Of a stretch of DNA of 64,000 nucleotides, positions 8,690-20,757 are shown one piece after another (positions within the stretch are counted from its first letter, which is position 1; the number at the start of each line of letters is the position of its first letter). The stretch is from positions 310,001 to 374,000 of the forward strand of contig CANPUZ010000048.1 of the NCBI GenBank assembly GCA_947579665.1, written 5' to 3'. Source of the DNA: Sympetrum striolatum (Eukaryota; Arthropoda; Insecta; Odonata; Libellulidae). The notes under the pieces are model-generated. The model saw nothing but the letters and a program-made list of their open reading frames with translations. It did not search any database and was not told where the DNA came from. Position numbers and translations under genes: made by a program.

Positions 8690-10425
8690 TTATTTCAACT
8701 GGGTTCTAATCGCTATTATGGAGCGAAAAAATTTATGAATTAGGCCATTATGCCAAACACTGTCGAATGCCTTTTCGAAGTCAAGAAAGATACAATGGGT
8801 TGAAAATTTATGTCTAATATAATTGTTAGAAATGAAATATTGTAGCCGAAGAATATAATGGATTGCGCTATAATGTTTACGAAAACCCATTTGTTGTGGT
8901 ATAAGTATATTAGCGGCGTCGAGAAATGAGAGTAGACGAGAATTTATGAGTTTTTCAAAGATTTTTCCGAGGCAGGAAAGCAGCGATATCGGCCTATGGT
9001 TGTCAGGTTCGGTGGGGTTTTAGTTGGGTTTAGGGATGAATACCACCTTTGACTGCTTCCAAGCTGTAGGGAAGTATGTTATTTGAAGGCAGGAGTTGAA
9101 AAGATTGGTCAAAAGATCGAGAGCGGGCAGAGAAAAAATTCAGGGATTTGAGCATTTGGTTGATGGAGTCCAAGGTCTGGAGCGGAACGGGTTTTGGTGG
9201 ATTTTAACAGATCAATAACTTCTTTGGTAGTGCAAGGAGGAATATAAGAATTAGGGGTCCAGTAGAGACTAAAAATGGTGTTAGATATTGAGTTTTCGTG
9301 AGGTGACGTTGCATTATTAGCGGAATTGCGGGCATCTGAAGAAGCAAGAATTGACGATTTTGCGGCCGGGTCAAAGTGGAGTTGGTTGTCTTTTTTAAGG
9401 GGAGGGGGTATTTTTGTTGGGTTTCGAAGTTGTTTCGCGACTTTCCATGTTTAGTTATCTTTAAAATTTAACTGAGCGACTTTGTTTGACCACATTTTAT
9501 TTTTCAAAATTTTTACATCTGATTTAACCTCCTTTTGGAGGGACTTGTAATTTAATAAATCGGAGGGTAGACGATAGATTTTCCGTTTTCCATGAAAGAC
9601 GTTGCGTTTGTTGATTTTTGTGCGCAGAAATAATGGAAGTCGGATGGGTGAAGCGTCTTGTTGAGCTTGGTTGAAAGTGCGAGTGGCGTGGTTGCGCGCG
9701 GCAGTCAAGAACTCAAGAGATGAGAGCAATTTGGTTGTTTATGGAATTAATTGTCGGGGAGACGAGGGGTGGTATGAGATGAATTAAATCGGCAATAAAT
9801 AGTGAAAACTTTTCCCAATTAGTAGATTTTTTGAGCGGGGGGAAGAAGATGTAAGAAGGTGAGAGGGGGAGGTCTAAAAAGAGGGGAAGATGATCCGAAG
9901 ATAAGGGCTTGGAAGGACGGGTTAAGGTTGAAATAGCTTGAGATTGCGAAGTCTAGTAGATCCATGGATTGTTGCCCATAGTGGGTAGGTTCATGAGACG
10001 AATGGATGCGAAGATGATGATGATTATGAATATATTTTCGGAGGATTAAACCATTTTTGTTGGTTTGATAGGGGCCCCAATCTGGGTGTTTCGTGTTCCA
10101 ATCGCCGACTAGTAGGGAAGGTGAATCTGCGGCAAAGGGAGTAGCGAGATCATCGGCGGAAAGGGCAATGACCCGGACGTATATTGAGTGGATGTTGAGC
10201 TTCTTGTTGTTCGAAATTATTTGAATTCCAACAGATTCGATTGAGGGGATGATATTGAATTTGAGGTGAGATTTAATTAAGATTCACAGTCCACCGCCGA
10301 GGGTGGGACGATCGAGACGATGAATTTTATAATTTGGAAGAAACAAGGAGACGTTTGATTTTAGGAAAGTTTCTTGAAGAAGGACAATATCAATTGAGTG
10401 AAGGAGGATGAAATTAAAAAGTTCG
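8690..10425 (-). mobile_element. Jockey-type LINE, copy A, degenerate ORF2
   Basis: Read on the minus strand the element begins at 10425-10284 with an AP-endonuclease N terminus (SELFNFILLHSIDIVLLQET, then KSNVSLFLPNYKIHRLDRP). It continues through the linker at 9729-9451 (RLPLFLRTKINKRNVFHG, KIYRLPSDLLNYKSL, KVAQLNFKDN). It reaches the reverse transcriptase at 8890-8735 (MGFRKHYSAIHYILRLQYF, then LDFEKAFDSVWHNGLIHKF, which carries the first catalytic aspartate). Frames are interrupted by stops and shifts and the YxDD region is absent, so it is dead and truncated at the 3' end. The 5' end abuts the GC-rich repeat at about 10428. The linker shows it belongs to the same family as the LINE at 31.1-33.2 kb. 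Confidence 0.8.
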
Positions 10426-10429
10426 GAAA

Positions 10430-11420
10430 AACTCTTGGAAGAGGTCTCGAGAGACTTAGCGCATGCGCAGAAGGCGGCTGAGGAGCGTGACCGACGACCG
10501 ACCGAGAGACCCGCTCGTCTGCCATCTGTGGCCATGGGGGCGGAGAGGGGGGCCCTCAAAACCACCTCGGGAATAAGCGTGCCGCCCACCGCCCCCAACG
10601 AACAAAGCCAGTATGGACGCCTCAGGAAAGATCGCACAACGCCACATATCCAGCAGACGGATATACATAACAAATCATTTGTTAATAATATTCGTTAAAC
10701 AAAGCAAAGTACTTCGAAGGAATAAAGTCGATGAAAAGTCTCGTCAATTACCTACGGTTAAAAAGTTGCACGAACCGATACATTGTTAATGAATTGCATT
10801 TTAAATTTGATTCAAAGTATTATCGGCACCGCTCTTCCGGCCGAGATATTTTTAGACAACCTAGAAAAGAAAACATTACCGGAGGACGGCATTTTCGCTA
10901 ATAGCATTGGATTTTGGGACGATCAAGAAGGAAGACTTTCTCTTCGGCGCAGGAGGGGAAGGAGGGAGGGTAAAGAATGGGAACGGGAGACTCGAAAAAA
11001 GGGTCAATTATTTAATCAAAATCCTCGCAATCGCCAAGTTTTAGGGAAATTCTAATGGACAAGTAAGACGCTACGTACATTCATCTTACCATCGGTGCTC
11101 GTCTCGATCCGCTGACGTAATTATTTCTAATTTTTTAGTGCGAATTCAATGAAGCCTGCTCAAATAGAAATGCATTGAAAGCTCTTCATCTAACGTGGTC
11201 TTCTAAGCGACACTTCGCTGACGGAAGGAAGAAGAGACTCTCGTTCAAGGGTGCACGGCTATTGAATTGAGGCCATGTTTCCCGTTGCTTTTAACGACTT
11301 CTAACTTAAATTGAAATATCTCTCTGGGAGGCTATTTCCTTCTTGCCGTCATCTTATGACGTCATCGGAATCGGTCGTTGCCATGAGACCAAGAGAGAGG
11401 ATTAGGCTTCGTGCTTTTGC
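10430..11420 (+). repeat. GC-rich dispersed repeat, copy 2
   Basis: Second copy of the repeat at 2613-4060. It matches that copy from aaaactcttggaa onward, retains the GCGCATGCGC core at 10459-10468 and ends near a perfect CRE TGACGTCA at 11357-11364. A 100-bp segment at 10862-10940 replaces the 500-bp stretch found in copy 1. Frames through the GC-rich core on both strands are compositional. Confidence 0.7.
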
Positions 11421-11477
11421 GTTTGGGTCTAAATGTCGTCTTTTCTTAGCGGAGAGGGGATTTTAGATTAGATATAT

Positions 11478-11627
11478 ACCCCGCGAGGCGCCAGAGGTGT
11501 AGGGCAGGGGTTGTAATACACCACCATTATTCATTCAACCCTATTAGCATCTCTAACAGCCTGGGGAAAAAACGACCAAATGTAATTATCCGTCTTTGCG
11601 ATTACTTCCCTATAACGCTTCGTCGAT
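11478..11627 (-). repeat. SINE-like repeat E, copy 2
   Basis: On the minus strand it shows the family order: a gcgttatagggaagtaatcg-like start, a ggtcgttttttccc block, tgttagagatgctaataggg, then the ttacaacccctgcc block before a tail near 11478. It is the fullest minus-strand copy of the family found at 7590, 36065 and 58500. Confidence 0.6.
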
Positions 11628-12105
11628 TTTACGAACATTTTATAAACAAACGTCGTCCGCTTGTCGTCAAAAGTCGAGAAGTAGAGGGACGCAGATGATG
11701 AACCGAATTTTTCATCACTCGATTGTTTGAGGTCGTTTCGATAATCCTCCATCGAAATTGCTTCGTTTTTCGAATTGTCGGCAATATACCCAGTCGCATC
11801 ATAAGGATTGTGAAGTTACCCTGAAGAAGACCAGTGGACGGATCTTTCCCTTTCTTCTATAGCTATTGAGTGCGTGTATTACGTTTAGCGTAAATATTTG
11901 AATGTGCTGACATCTCCTTCGTCATCGAATACACGCGTCCTAAACACGAATAGACGTGATGAGCACCGAAAGAATACTTAGAGGGTCGTTTTCACAGTTT
12001 GGCCGAAAAATCGATCGATATATTTCGGGGGTCGATTACTTAAACTTTTTTTTTTTAATTGCTCCGGAATTGATTTTGGCCGAAGGAAAATGATGTTTTA
12101 TTTAG
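11628..12105. other. No gene seen
   Basis: Mixed-composition sequence with no exon I can support. A minus-strand open frame of 73 codons at 11531-11752 overlaps the SINE-like repeat and has no recognisable domain. Confidence 0.45.
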
Positions 12106-12497
12106 AATTCAGTAAGAATTTCTGGGATTTCCGCTGAGCGAGACAATGATGGTCTTTGGGGAAATGTAAATTTTAATAAACATTGATTTGGCGAAATATG
12201 ATCGTAACACATGCGTACGCAGAATGCCATTGATGTGGTTGTGAATGAGTCTGCACGTTATTGACTGAAATATTCGAGTCGACGTGTTGATGAGGCCCAA
12301 AAGTATGACTGCGAACTGACAGTTTTTAATTGCTGAATAACAAAGCTTCTTTTATTTTGCGTTCTGATAGAGGAAATCCGCCTTATTTGTTGTCAAGGGC
12401 AAATAAGTAATGGGTGTTCGTTGGGTAGGCGCATTCGGATAAAGCAGATTCCGGAAAAACGCGATTCAGATGATTGGGAGTTTCATTCACTTGTTGT
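12106..12497 (-). mobile_element. Pogo-like MITE, copy B
   Basis: In reverse orientation this aligns with 53270-53753. Shared blocks include gaaatatgatcgta, cgtacgcagaatgc, gctgaataacaaagct, atccgccttattt and attcggataaagcagatt. The ends cagtaagaatttctgggatt (left) and tgggagtttcattca (right) are decayed versions of the copy-A inverted repeat. There is no coding capacity. Confidence 0.65.
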
Positions 12498-13009
12498 AAA
12501 AACGATTCCATAATCTGCTTTCGAAAATAAACTCGCGATTTGCTTTAGATGACATTCCTTCGCTTCCTGTCCCACGGTAATGCGAGGCGCGTTATCTCTT
12601 TGTTTTCCTCGGAGAAGAAGCCTCTCTGATTAGAGTTCCGTGCGTCTTCGATTCATTTTATGCACGTCAATTTGAAAAACAGTGCAACTGCGCTTTGCGC
12701 AAAATTCGGAATAGCGACGGCGATGAATATTATTGAGAAATAAACGGAAGTGGGCACAGACACTCACCCCCAGAGCCTCCATTGTTCAGATGACGTTCCG
12801 CTGGATCGAGGTCACGCCGTCTTCGAATCACTACACAATAATCCTTGCGAGAGTTGTCAAGTAACGATTCAACAACATTAAACACGCTGCAGGAAAGAAT
12901 CCAGCTCACAAAACGCGTGCGAACTCCTAGGGCTTGAAAACGAAACTAATTTGCAATCCCTCGAGAAGGGGCGAGGATAGCGGGATTTCCTCCGATTTCA
13001 AGGTCTTCT
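12498..13009. other. No gene seen
   Basis: No exon or known repeat end is supported in this stretch. Confidence 0.45.
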
Positions 13010-13265
13010 ACGAGCACTCGGTTATGCTAGAGCACAATAACATTTCTCTCACAATGAATATAAGAGAAATGTAGGATATCGTTTGAGGTATTTCGATTGT
13101 GCTGCATAGCAAGGATCATCAGTAAGATTAAATTGCAGCGAAGTTTAAGAATAACTTAATCCTTTCTTTTTCCTTTTTAGGACAGTCCCGATACGATGAA
13201 ATTAGTGTTGTCGATCTGCTTGCAGTATTCAAACTACATTTTACTCGTACTATTATATAACTGCA
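13010..13265 (+). repeat. T-arm module repeat, copy 4 (end block only)
   Basis: Contains the family's downstream block: ggatatcgtttgagg near 13075, attaaattgcagcga near 13130, the cagtcccgatacgatg block near 13183, then gtcgatctgcttgcagta and acattttactcgta. The terminal hairpin is damaged at 13218-13234 (tgcagtattcaaac). The B-box part is deleted. Confidence 0.6.
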
Positions 13266-13414
13266 AAAGTTCCAATTTTCCTCAAGAGATGACAGTAGCG
13301 TAGATGTTTATAAACAAAAGTTATAATTTTCCTCAAGAGATGTCATAAGTGTCGAAGTTTAACAACAAAACCTTCGTTCACAATAGAACCAAGACGGTTA
13401 AAAACCTTTTCTTA

Positions 13415-13560
13415 AGAAATACACGTAAAGTATATTTTTTTGTTGCAGGGCTCGCTTTCTTTTGCAAAATTAATTAGAAATAATTAGAAAGTCGAACCAA
13501 GCACCAAAAGAAGGAGAATAAAATAAGGATTCATATTTTGGTCGCGGAATTTCATTTACT
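13415..13560 (+). repeat. Dispersed repeat also at 58276-58420
   Basis: Shared blocks include aagaaatacacgtaaa, ctttcttttgcaaaatta and gcaccaaaagaagg. At both loci it lies a short distance downstream of a T-arm module sequence, so it may be part of the same composite element. Confidence 0.55.
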
Positions 13561-13719
13561 AATTTAAATTGCGATCATTTTGAGAAAGTATTTAAGAAAG
13601 CTTTTGGATTTTATGGAAGAATATCTGTAGCTACCGAGTTTTATTTATATCAACGCAATTGTTTACTGACTCTTTCGGTGGATAAATGGATTTGTAGTAG
13701 TTTGTTATATGAAATTGGT

Positions 13720-13990
13720 ATGGTAGAGAGGAGGTTTCTACGCTCCAGACACCATAGGAGTCGTCTGTTCACCATTCTCTCCATTGAGTTTGCTCATGCA
13801 GCTAGTGAGAGAGATGGGACGGTAGTTCTTGGGGTTGCACCTTTCTTTGCCTTTTTTGTGAACAGGTATGATTATTGACTCCTGCCAGGAGGTTGGGAAG
13901 GCTGTAAAAATGTTGTCAATATCAGATTGGCTATATTGAGTAATTCTGGTAGGCAAAGATATAGTAGCAACTAAGTTAAAAGATGAGGTG
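13720..13990 (-). pseudogene. LINE reverse transcriptase fragment
   Basis: On the minus strand from about 13920 the frame reads FTAFPTSWQESIIIPVHKKG and NPKNYRPISLTSCMSK. This is the conserved region just upstream of RT motif 1 in jockey/CR1-type LINEs (W-x-x-A/S-x-x-x-P-I-x-K and N-Y-R-P-I-S-L). It ends in a frameshift near 13795. No catalytic motif is present. Confidence 0.7.
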
Positions 13991-15074
13991 GTATCAAGGA
14001 AGTGAATTTATCACAACTGTTCACATTCAAATTATTCATAATAAATCAGTGTGCTGAAAAAAGGCAAGGAGAGTGTATATTTAATTACAATCGTTTGTAA
14101 AAAGTTGTAAAAGATAGATAATTATGATACACAGCAGTTGTTTGGTGATGAATATGTGTGTATGCTGCAAACAATGGGTCGGTAAGAAAATTCTTAAGTT
14201 GGCGTGGAGCACTTTTGGCGGTCTTATTTTTTCATTTAACAAATTCCAATCCTTCCTATCCTTAGTTCACCAATACTCGCATAAACTTATTCTACTTTAA
14301 ATCATAGAAAGAGTAATGTAATAGGAATCATGTTTCGTGATTCTTCAATGTGCATAAAAACTTACTCTTATTTCAATGCTTGGATTCTCTTGAGCTTGTC
14401 CTTGTAATTCATTCAGATTTAATACCTTCTAAACAAAGTTTGTCTTATCTGCTGATTTTAAAGGCAGTGAATAGTTAACTTTCCTGCACATTGTCCTTAC
14501 CATTGAAATCAATGAGGCAAGGCTTGGTGAACAACTAGTTCCAGTGATCTATTAGTGGTTTAATGATTGAATATTTTATTGAGAAAAATTATTGGTCACC
14601 ATTTAAAATCAATGCATCGGATTTTATTACAATATCTAGTGATAAAGGAAGTGCCTGAAAAAGTTTGGGCGTAATATACAATGAGGGTCATGTCGTAGAT
14701 TGATAAAGTTACTATCAAATGGTAGGAAAAACTTGTTGCTAAAAATTTGATCAACAAATTCAAAGGTTAAGTTGAAATTAAAATTTAAGGAATGGTTATT
14801 AAAACTAAGCTATGGATGTAACAAGAAACATGTAAATTGGAGTGCTAATTATTCAATTCCAAAGCTCGTGGCGAATTGCCAAAGTAATCTACTTGTAATT
14901 GCAATCAATTACATTTCAGTCAGAGTAATTGTGTTCGAGCCCAAGCAGAAGTCGTTGTTTAATTTTATTATCATTTTCCTATTGTTTTTCTCATTAAAAG
15001 AGTCATAATAGCTGTGAACTGTTCCCAAGAGTTAAACTTCCCATTCGGCGACTGGTTTAACATCAGTTACTTGA
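13991..15074. other. No gene seen
   Basis: AT-rich sequence. The longest frame (14772-15008, plus) is hydrophobic, has no domain I know and shows no splice context. Confidence 0.45.
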
Positions 15075-15620
15075 AGAGGAAGCCTTTCGGATTGTAATTT
15101 GTAGCTCGAGATTGATAACTGAGCATACGTTTCGCGTAAAGATTGAATGTAAATACAGAAAACTACGATTTTTCTCCCTCACGTATCATACAGAAAAAGG
15201 AATGATTAGGAGACGACGACTTAGATGAGACTTTGACATGAATGGAGAGAACCTAGGGGTGTTTGGTTGGACTTGTCATGAAATGAAAAGACATGCTTTG
15301 GCAATAATCACACAGTAAACCGATATCACTAACATGTACAATAGTTATTATCATTTTCATTCTAAAGTTAATGTTTACTAACAACGTTTCGCATTTCGTT
15401 ACTCAATTGGATCACTTACAGCATAGCCAATGCAATTTCGAACATGTTGCTCGTAGTCTCTTTCAGTGAGTAAGAACTCGCTAAAAAGTAGAAATGGGAT
15501 ACTAAAGGTTAAATTTTAATCTAATATCAAAAATGTTATAAGAATACTAGGTCATAAACAAGAAAAATAACATGTAACAGAAATATTATTTTTTTACATC
15601 TGAATGCATCTGTTATTTTT
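15075..15620 (-). pseudogene. Inverted duplicate of exon and intron found at 25590-26130
   Basis: Read on the minus strand this aligns over about 550 bp with plus-strand 25590-26130, including the intron upstream and downstream of a 61-nt exon. The exon here is 15420-15480. It has an AG acceptor, a perfect donor GTAAGT, and encodes EFLLTERDYEQHVRNCIGYA. The other copy reads EFLLSERFYEQRFRNLIGNA and has a poorer donor (GTAACC). The exon itself is open, so either copy could be ancestral. No following exon is recognisable here, so I call it a duplicated fragment. The sequence vaguely recalls the start of a DH (RhoGEF) domain, but that is not established. Confidence 0.55.
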
Positions 15621-16254
15621 TGACTATGAAATTCATAAAGTATATCTTTATTCTCTAACCATGACATAATTTTGTTTTGATAAAGCTTGTACATAATGAG
15701 TGTACAGATATTCTGCATTCTTTTCTAATAGTAGTTGATATGATTGAATGGCTATTGACCACAATTCTTTGAATGCTCAACTATGATAGAGCATGAAATG
15801 GACCGAACGAGGGAGAATTGCTTCAGAATTTTCATAATATAAGAGAGATTTATAATCTGCCTCTCAGAATTGGAGAAGCATTGGGCTGAGGATAACTGAG
15901 TGGAAGAAGAGAATAGAATCTGAGGTGTATTCCCTCTTGATGAATAAGTAGATCTGTGATATATCACATCAAATATAATTAATAAAATGTTACCTTGATG
16001 AAATGTAATTACAAAGTAAATGCTCTCCTTAGAATGTATATACATCTCTATGTGCAGCAAAGTCTCCAAAATTAATGTGTGTGCAAATAATGCACACCTT
16101 TTGATCAGGGCTTCGGAAACTCGGTTTTAAAATGAGCTCAGATCAATTCAAAAAGTTAGCTGAGCTCAACTCAAAGCTCAAAACTTGCTAAATTCCAAAC
16201 AAATTTAAATAAATACAATTGCTATAAATTCTATTATTACTGAAATATTCTGGG
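15621..16254. other. No gene seen; MITE-like flank of the gypsy element
   Basis: From about 16085 the sequence (cagggcttcggaaactcgg at 16106) and the sequence beyond the gypsy element (20822-20950, ending gagcatcctcggccc) look like two halves of an inverted-repeat element rich in gagctca motifs. The retrotransposon would have inserted into it. The hAT-like look of the end (CAGGG) is only suggestive. Confidence 0.35.
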
Positions 16255-16259
16255 GAATT
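16255..16259. repeat. Target-site duplication of the gypsy element, left
   Basis: GAATT here equals GAATT at 20817-20821 on the other side of the element. Five-bp duplications are usual for Ty3/gypsy integrases. Confidence 0.7.
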
Positions 16260-16416
16260 TGTTATGTTCAGGCATTACTCACATGTAATTTTAACACAAC
16301 TTTATTGAGTACGTTACAACGCCATTTTTTAGTTACAGGCCATACTCATCATGCGCACGCATTGACATTGTTACCACACATGGAAGTTACAACAGTGGTA
16401 CCACATGTATATAACA
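16260..16416 (-). repeat. 3' LTR of the gypsy element
   Basis: On the minus strand it runs from TGTTATATACATGTGG to CCTGAACATAACA, with TG...CA ends and short inverted ends (TGTTAT/ATAACA). It starts directly after the polypurine tract. A polyadenylation signal AATAAA lies in the segment shared with the 5' end. The length is 157 bp. Confidence 0.8.
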
Positions 16417-16427
16417 CCTCCCCCCTT
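16417..16427 (-). other. Polypurine tract of the gypsy element
   Basis: AAGGGGGGAGG on the minus strand abuts the LTR. It is the plus-strand priming site in reverse transcription and fixes the LTR boundary. Confidence 0.8.
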
Positions 16428-16522
16428 AAATCTTTCTAGTAAACAACAAAAAAAGTAAACACATGAAAAGTAAACACAAAAAAAAATTACAGTAAATATT
16501 CTTTCATAAAATATTAAACAAT

Positions 16523-19500
16523 TCAAAAATCAAAAATTTTCTTTGGTCTCCTTGACCTTTCACTACGTCTGAGTGGATTTGACATTTCTTTATGATCAGT
16601 TACATCCCTTTCAGATGCATTATTTGATGTTTCAAGGTACATCGGTAAATTTGGACTTTTCACACATTTAGGTGTAATAGGAGTAGTCACTTTTGCAGTG
16701 AAATCCTTGGGGGTTGAACAATCACTGGGGGATGGGTTTGGAACACTTTGTAACTCGGGCAATTCACAACCAGGGGCAATATCTCCACTTGTTTTGATGA
16801 AGCTTTCACATCTTGATGTATCACATTCACTAATATGTACTGGCTTCCAGTCTTTGAGGTCCATACTAGGGGATTTATGTTCTCCTTCCTCTCTGGAAAG
16901 GATTTGCTTCAAGCTTCTTACACAATATATACCTTCACTTGTACATATTACATACATCTTGCGACCAATAGGCTTTACTACTACTCCATTTACCCATTTA
17001 TCTCCTTTTCCGTAGTTCAAAATGCTTACCAAATCACCAGCATGAAATACCTTATAAGTACATGGAACAGATTGTTTTACATTTGTTAGTACATCAGAAA
17101 AGCTTTGTTTCAACATATTTAATTTGGTATAGATTTGTCTCCCTACTTGTAGTTCAGCAGGAGACTTCCCTGTGAAACAATGAGGTGTGGTTCGATATTT
17201 GAGTAACCATCTTTGTAATTTTTGATGGTCAGACCCTCTATCATCAGTTGCGGCAATAAGGGCCTTTTTAAATGTTTGAACTCCTCTCTCTGCCAACCCA
17301 TTTGAAGATGGACTATAAGGAGCAGTAAACGGATGACGAATACCATATTCAAAGCAAAACTGATTAAATTCTCTCGAAGTAAGTTGAGGCCCATTATCAG
17401 AAACAATTGTTCTTGGAATGCCCCATCTAGCAATTAATGTGTGTAAAGCATCTATTGTGCTTTCTGTTGTTATGTTTTTCATTTTAAATACTTCAGGCCA
17501 TTTGGAATGGGCATCAATTACAACCAGATACATATTACCATAGAAAGGACCAGCAAAATCTAAATGCCATCTAACCCCAGGATATTCAGGCCATTCCCAA
17601 TGATGTTCTTTAGAGTAATTAGGAGCATTTTGAGTAGCCTGACATCCTCTACAAGATTTTGTGATTCTCTCTAAATCCTTTCTAAGCTCAGGCCACCACA
17701 CAAAGTCTCTAGCTACAGCCTTCATCTTCACTATGCCCATATGCCCTTCATGTAATTCCTTTAAAATCTTGCTTTGCAATGATTTAGGAATGAGTGTTTT
17801 GCCATGAACTGTTATACACCCATCTACAATGAAATAGCTGTGCTCATACCTAGCATATGGCTTCATTTCTTCAGAAAGTGTATCAGGCCAACCTGAAGTG
17901 ACGTCTTGAAATACTTGTGACAGGATGGCATCTCTTTTAGTTTGTCTACTTATTTCCCTAGAGGTTACAGGACTTACATCCATTTCTAATAAATTTACTT
18001 TCAATACATCCTCCGTATCACATTTAATGTCATCCTCCTCACCCACAACCGGTAACCTGGATGGTCCATCTGCATTGGCATGTTTGTGGGTAACTTTATA
18101 TTTTATAGTGTAATCATAATTAGCAAGAATCAATGCCCATCTCTGCAACCTATCCACAGCAATTGAGGAAGCAGCTTTAGTGGGATTAAACATTGCAGCA
18201 AGAGGTTTACTATCAGTTACAATTGTGAAATGTCGGCCTCTTAGGTATCTGTCATATTTTTTTACTCCCCATATAATAGCCAAGGCTTCCTTGTGAATGT
18301 GTGCATACCTTTTCTCACTGTCGTTCAGTAATCTGGACGCAAAAGAGATTGGTCTGTCCTCCCCAGATTCAAATACATGAGATAAAGTCCCTGAAATGCC
18401 TTAACTTGAAGCGTCACATGCCAATTCTAATGACAATTTAGGATTGTAATGCACTAAAACTTTGTCAGAAGCTACTAACTGTTTTGCCTCTACAAATGCT
18501 TCATCACAGTCATGAGACCAATACCACTTAGTTCCTTTCTTTAATAGTCTATACAAGGGAGTTAAAATCTCTGCTATTTTAGGTAGGAATTTATTATAGT
18601 AGTTCACAAAACCACAAAATGCTTTTACCTCAGATACATTCGTTGGCCTTGGACAGTCTAGAACTGACTGGACTCTCTTATTTGTTTTGTGTAACCCCTT
18701 TTCATCAATAATGTGTCCACAATATTCAACTGATTCAGCCATGAAAACGCATTTGTTTCGATTTACAGTTAGCCCCTTTTCTAATAGTCTTTGAAAAAGT
18801 AACTCTAAATTTTTCATGTGTTCTACATCTGAACACCCAGTTATCAAAATATCATCTTGGAAACAAAAACAATTTGGTATCCCTGTTAATATCTGATCCA
18901 TACATTGCTGCCAAATGGCAGGAGCAGAGGCAACGCCAAAAGCTAGTCTTGTATATTGATACAACCCTTTGTGAGTAGCAATAGTTAAAATTTCTCTTGA
19001 ATCTTTATCCATCTCTAGATGGTGGTATGCCGAGTTTAGATCTAATTTCGTAAATTTCTTCCCACCCTCTAGATGAGTAAAAATGTCCTCGATTCGAGGT
19101 AATGGATACTGTGGAACCACTAAATTTGGGTTCACTGTTACCTTGAAATCCCCACAGATTCTCACTCTATCAACTCCCTTGGGTCTGGGAACAATTGGGG
19201 TAGCCCACTCGCTATTGTCTACTTTAACTAGAATATTCTGTTTCACCATCAAATCTATTTCTTTCTCAATCAAAGGTTTGTAGGCATATGGTGGATGTCT
19301 AAACTTCATTGCTTTTGGCTTGGCATTTTCTTTCAGCCTTAGTTTCCCTTTTAAAATTCCTGGTTGATTTTCAAACAATGAATCGTATTTTTTTAATAAC
19401 GAAACCAAATTATTTTCAACCATTTCGATTTTCATTACATCTGTTGAATCTTTCACTCGCTCCCAGTCAACCGGAATTACCTTTAACCAATCTCTACCCA

Positions 19501-20722
19501 CGATGGGTTTACAATCATTTTCTACAACATATATAGTCAAGTTTTCTTTAGTACCCTTAACCTCAACATTTACCAGACATTCCCCTACCAGGACAATTCT
19601 CTCTCCTGTGTAGGTTTTAAGATGCACATTGCTGGAATTTATGCTTACATGAGGGAATAATTTAGAAGAACGAGATTTTGAAATTAAAGTGACTCCAGAA
19701 CCCGTATCAATTTCAAATTGTACTCTCTTACCCTCAACACGAATGTCCAAACACCATGGAGATCTATATTTAACTTTACCTTTGAAGGTCTTGACCTCTT
19801 GAGTGTTCAAATTGACATTAATTTCAGAGGGTGCACCAATAGAACTTTTGGAACAACTTGAAATACCCTTTTCCTTTGTCTTTTCCCTCTTACCACTATC
19901 AGTTATTTCAACATAACCACACATAAGGCTGTCCGTGTCGTCTTCTTCTGACTCCGAAGACCTGTGTTCCTCCAGGGTTTTCACTGTTGCCCTCTTGTTT
20001 GCGTAACACACTTTGGAAACATGACCCCTCTTTCCGCATTTATCACAGTTTGTTTTTCTCTTAGGACATTTGGGTCTTACATGTCCCTTTTCACCACAAC
20101 AATAGCACGTCATTTCATTGATCGTTGATGAGGCTTTTTCATAAGAGGCATATTTCGCTTTAAACTGAACTTTGTTCACGGGCTGGCTTTGGTTTACTTC
20201 AGAAGCATATCTCACCGCTGATTCCACTGACAGCGCTATCTCGGAAGCTCTGGCCCAAGTTAAGTTTTCACCCTCCTCAAACAACCGCTGTCGAATACGT
20301 TCGGATTTCAGTCCCACAACAAATTGATCTCTTAGACGATACTCTAAAGTTTCATTGAATTTACAATGTTTGGTCAGAACTTTTAATGCACTTATATATT
20401 CTATAACAGTTTCGCCCGGCTGTTGCATCCGCTGGCCAAATAACGTGCGAGAACGAATTGATGATGGCTCAGGTTCCAATCTTCGCCCCAACTCTTGACA
20501 TAACTCGTCAAATGTTTTCGTTCCTGGGTCCACTGGATGAAATATATTTATCAGCATCTCCACCGTATTGAATCCTACATGACCAAGTAATAAATCTACT
20601 TGCTTTTCCGGTGGAACATTTTGCGCGCGAAACTGATGTTTTAGTACAGTAACATACGTCGACCAAGATACTTCCGACTCATTAAAAGGCTTAATGTTTA
20701 CTGAAAACTTTTCACTAGCCAT
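16523..20722 (-). pseudogene. Gag-pol polyprotein with one internal stop codon
   Basis: The frame from ATG at 20722 (MASEKF) spans 1400 codons. CCHC knuckles lie at residues 206-219 and 226-239, and the protease motif DTGSG at 339-343. The RT has LDLNSAYHH with Asp561 and the catalytic FQDD box at 621-624. RNase H begins ACDASS at 768-773 and is cut by TAA at codon 774 (18401-18403). The same frame continues with SKPLAAMF further on. The integrase zinc finger has His991, His994, Cys1024 and Cys1027. The catalytic DD35E triad is Asp1055, Asp1109 and Glu1145. The frame is otherwise unbroken. An upstream in-frame ATG (20773) lies inside the LTR and is less likely to be the start. Confidence 0.92.
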
Positions 20723-20746
20723 GCTAACCGCTGAGTTCTTAACAAT

Positions 20747-20756
20747 CTCGTCGCCA
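20747..20756 (-). other. Primer-binding site of the gypsy element
   Basis: TGGCGACGAG lies one base after the LTR end. It is complementary to the 3' end of the conserved animal tRNA-Ser(GCT) (CTCGTCG plus CCA), from my knowledge of that tRNA. Confidence 0.7.
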
Positions 20757-20757
20757 C

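Noticed and set aside
15752..16069. 105-codon minus-strand frame beside the duplicated exon
   Set aside because: No splice phase or homology links it to the exon at 15420-15480, and the sequence has no domain.
16260..16318. A 59-bp LTR as the full LTR length
   Set aside because: The polypurine tract lies 98 bp further up, directly before TGTTATATAC, so the real 3' LTR is 157 bp. Considered because both 59-bp copies have TG...CA ends and flanking GAATT.
16698..19536. Plus-strand frames of 60-105 codons
   Set aside because: All are antisense shadows of the gypsy gag-pol frame.
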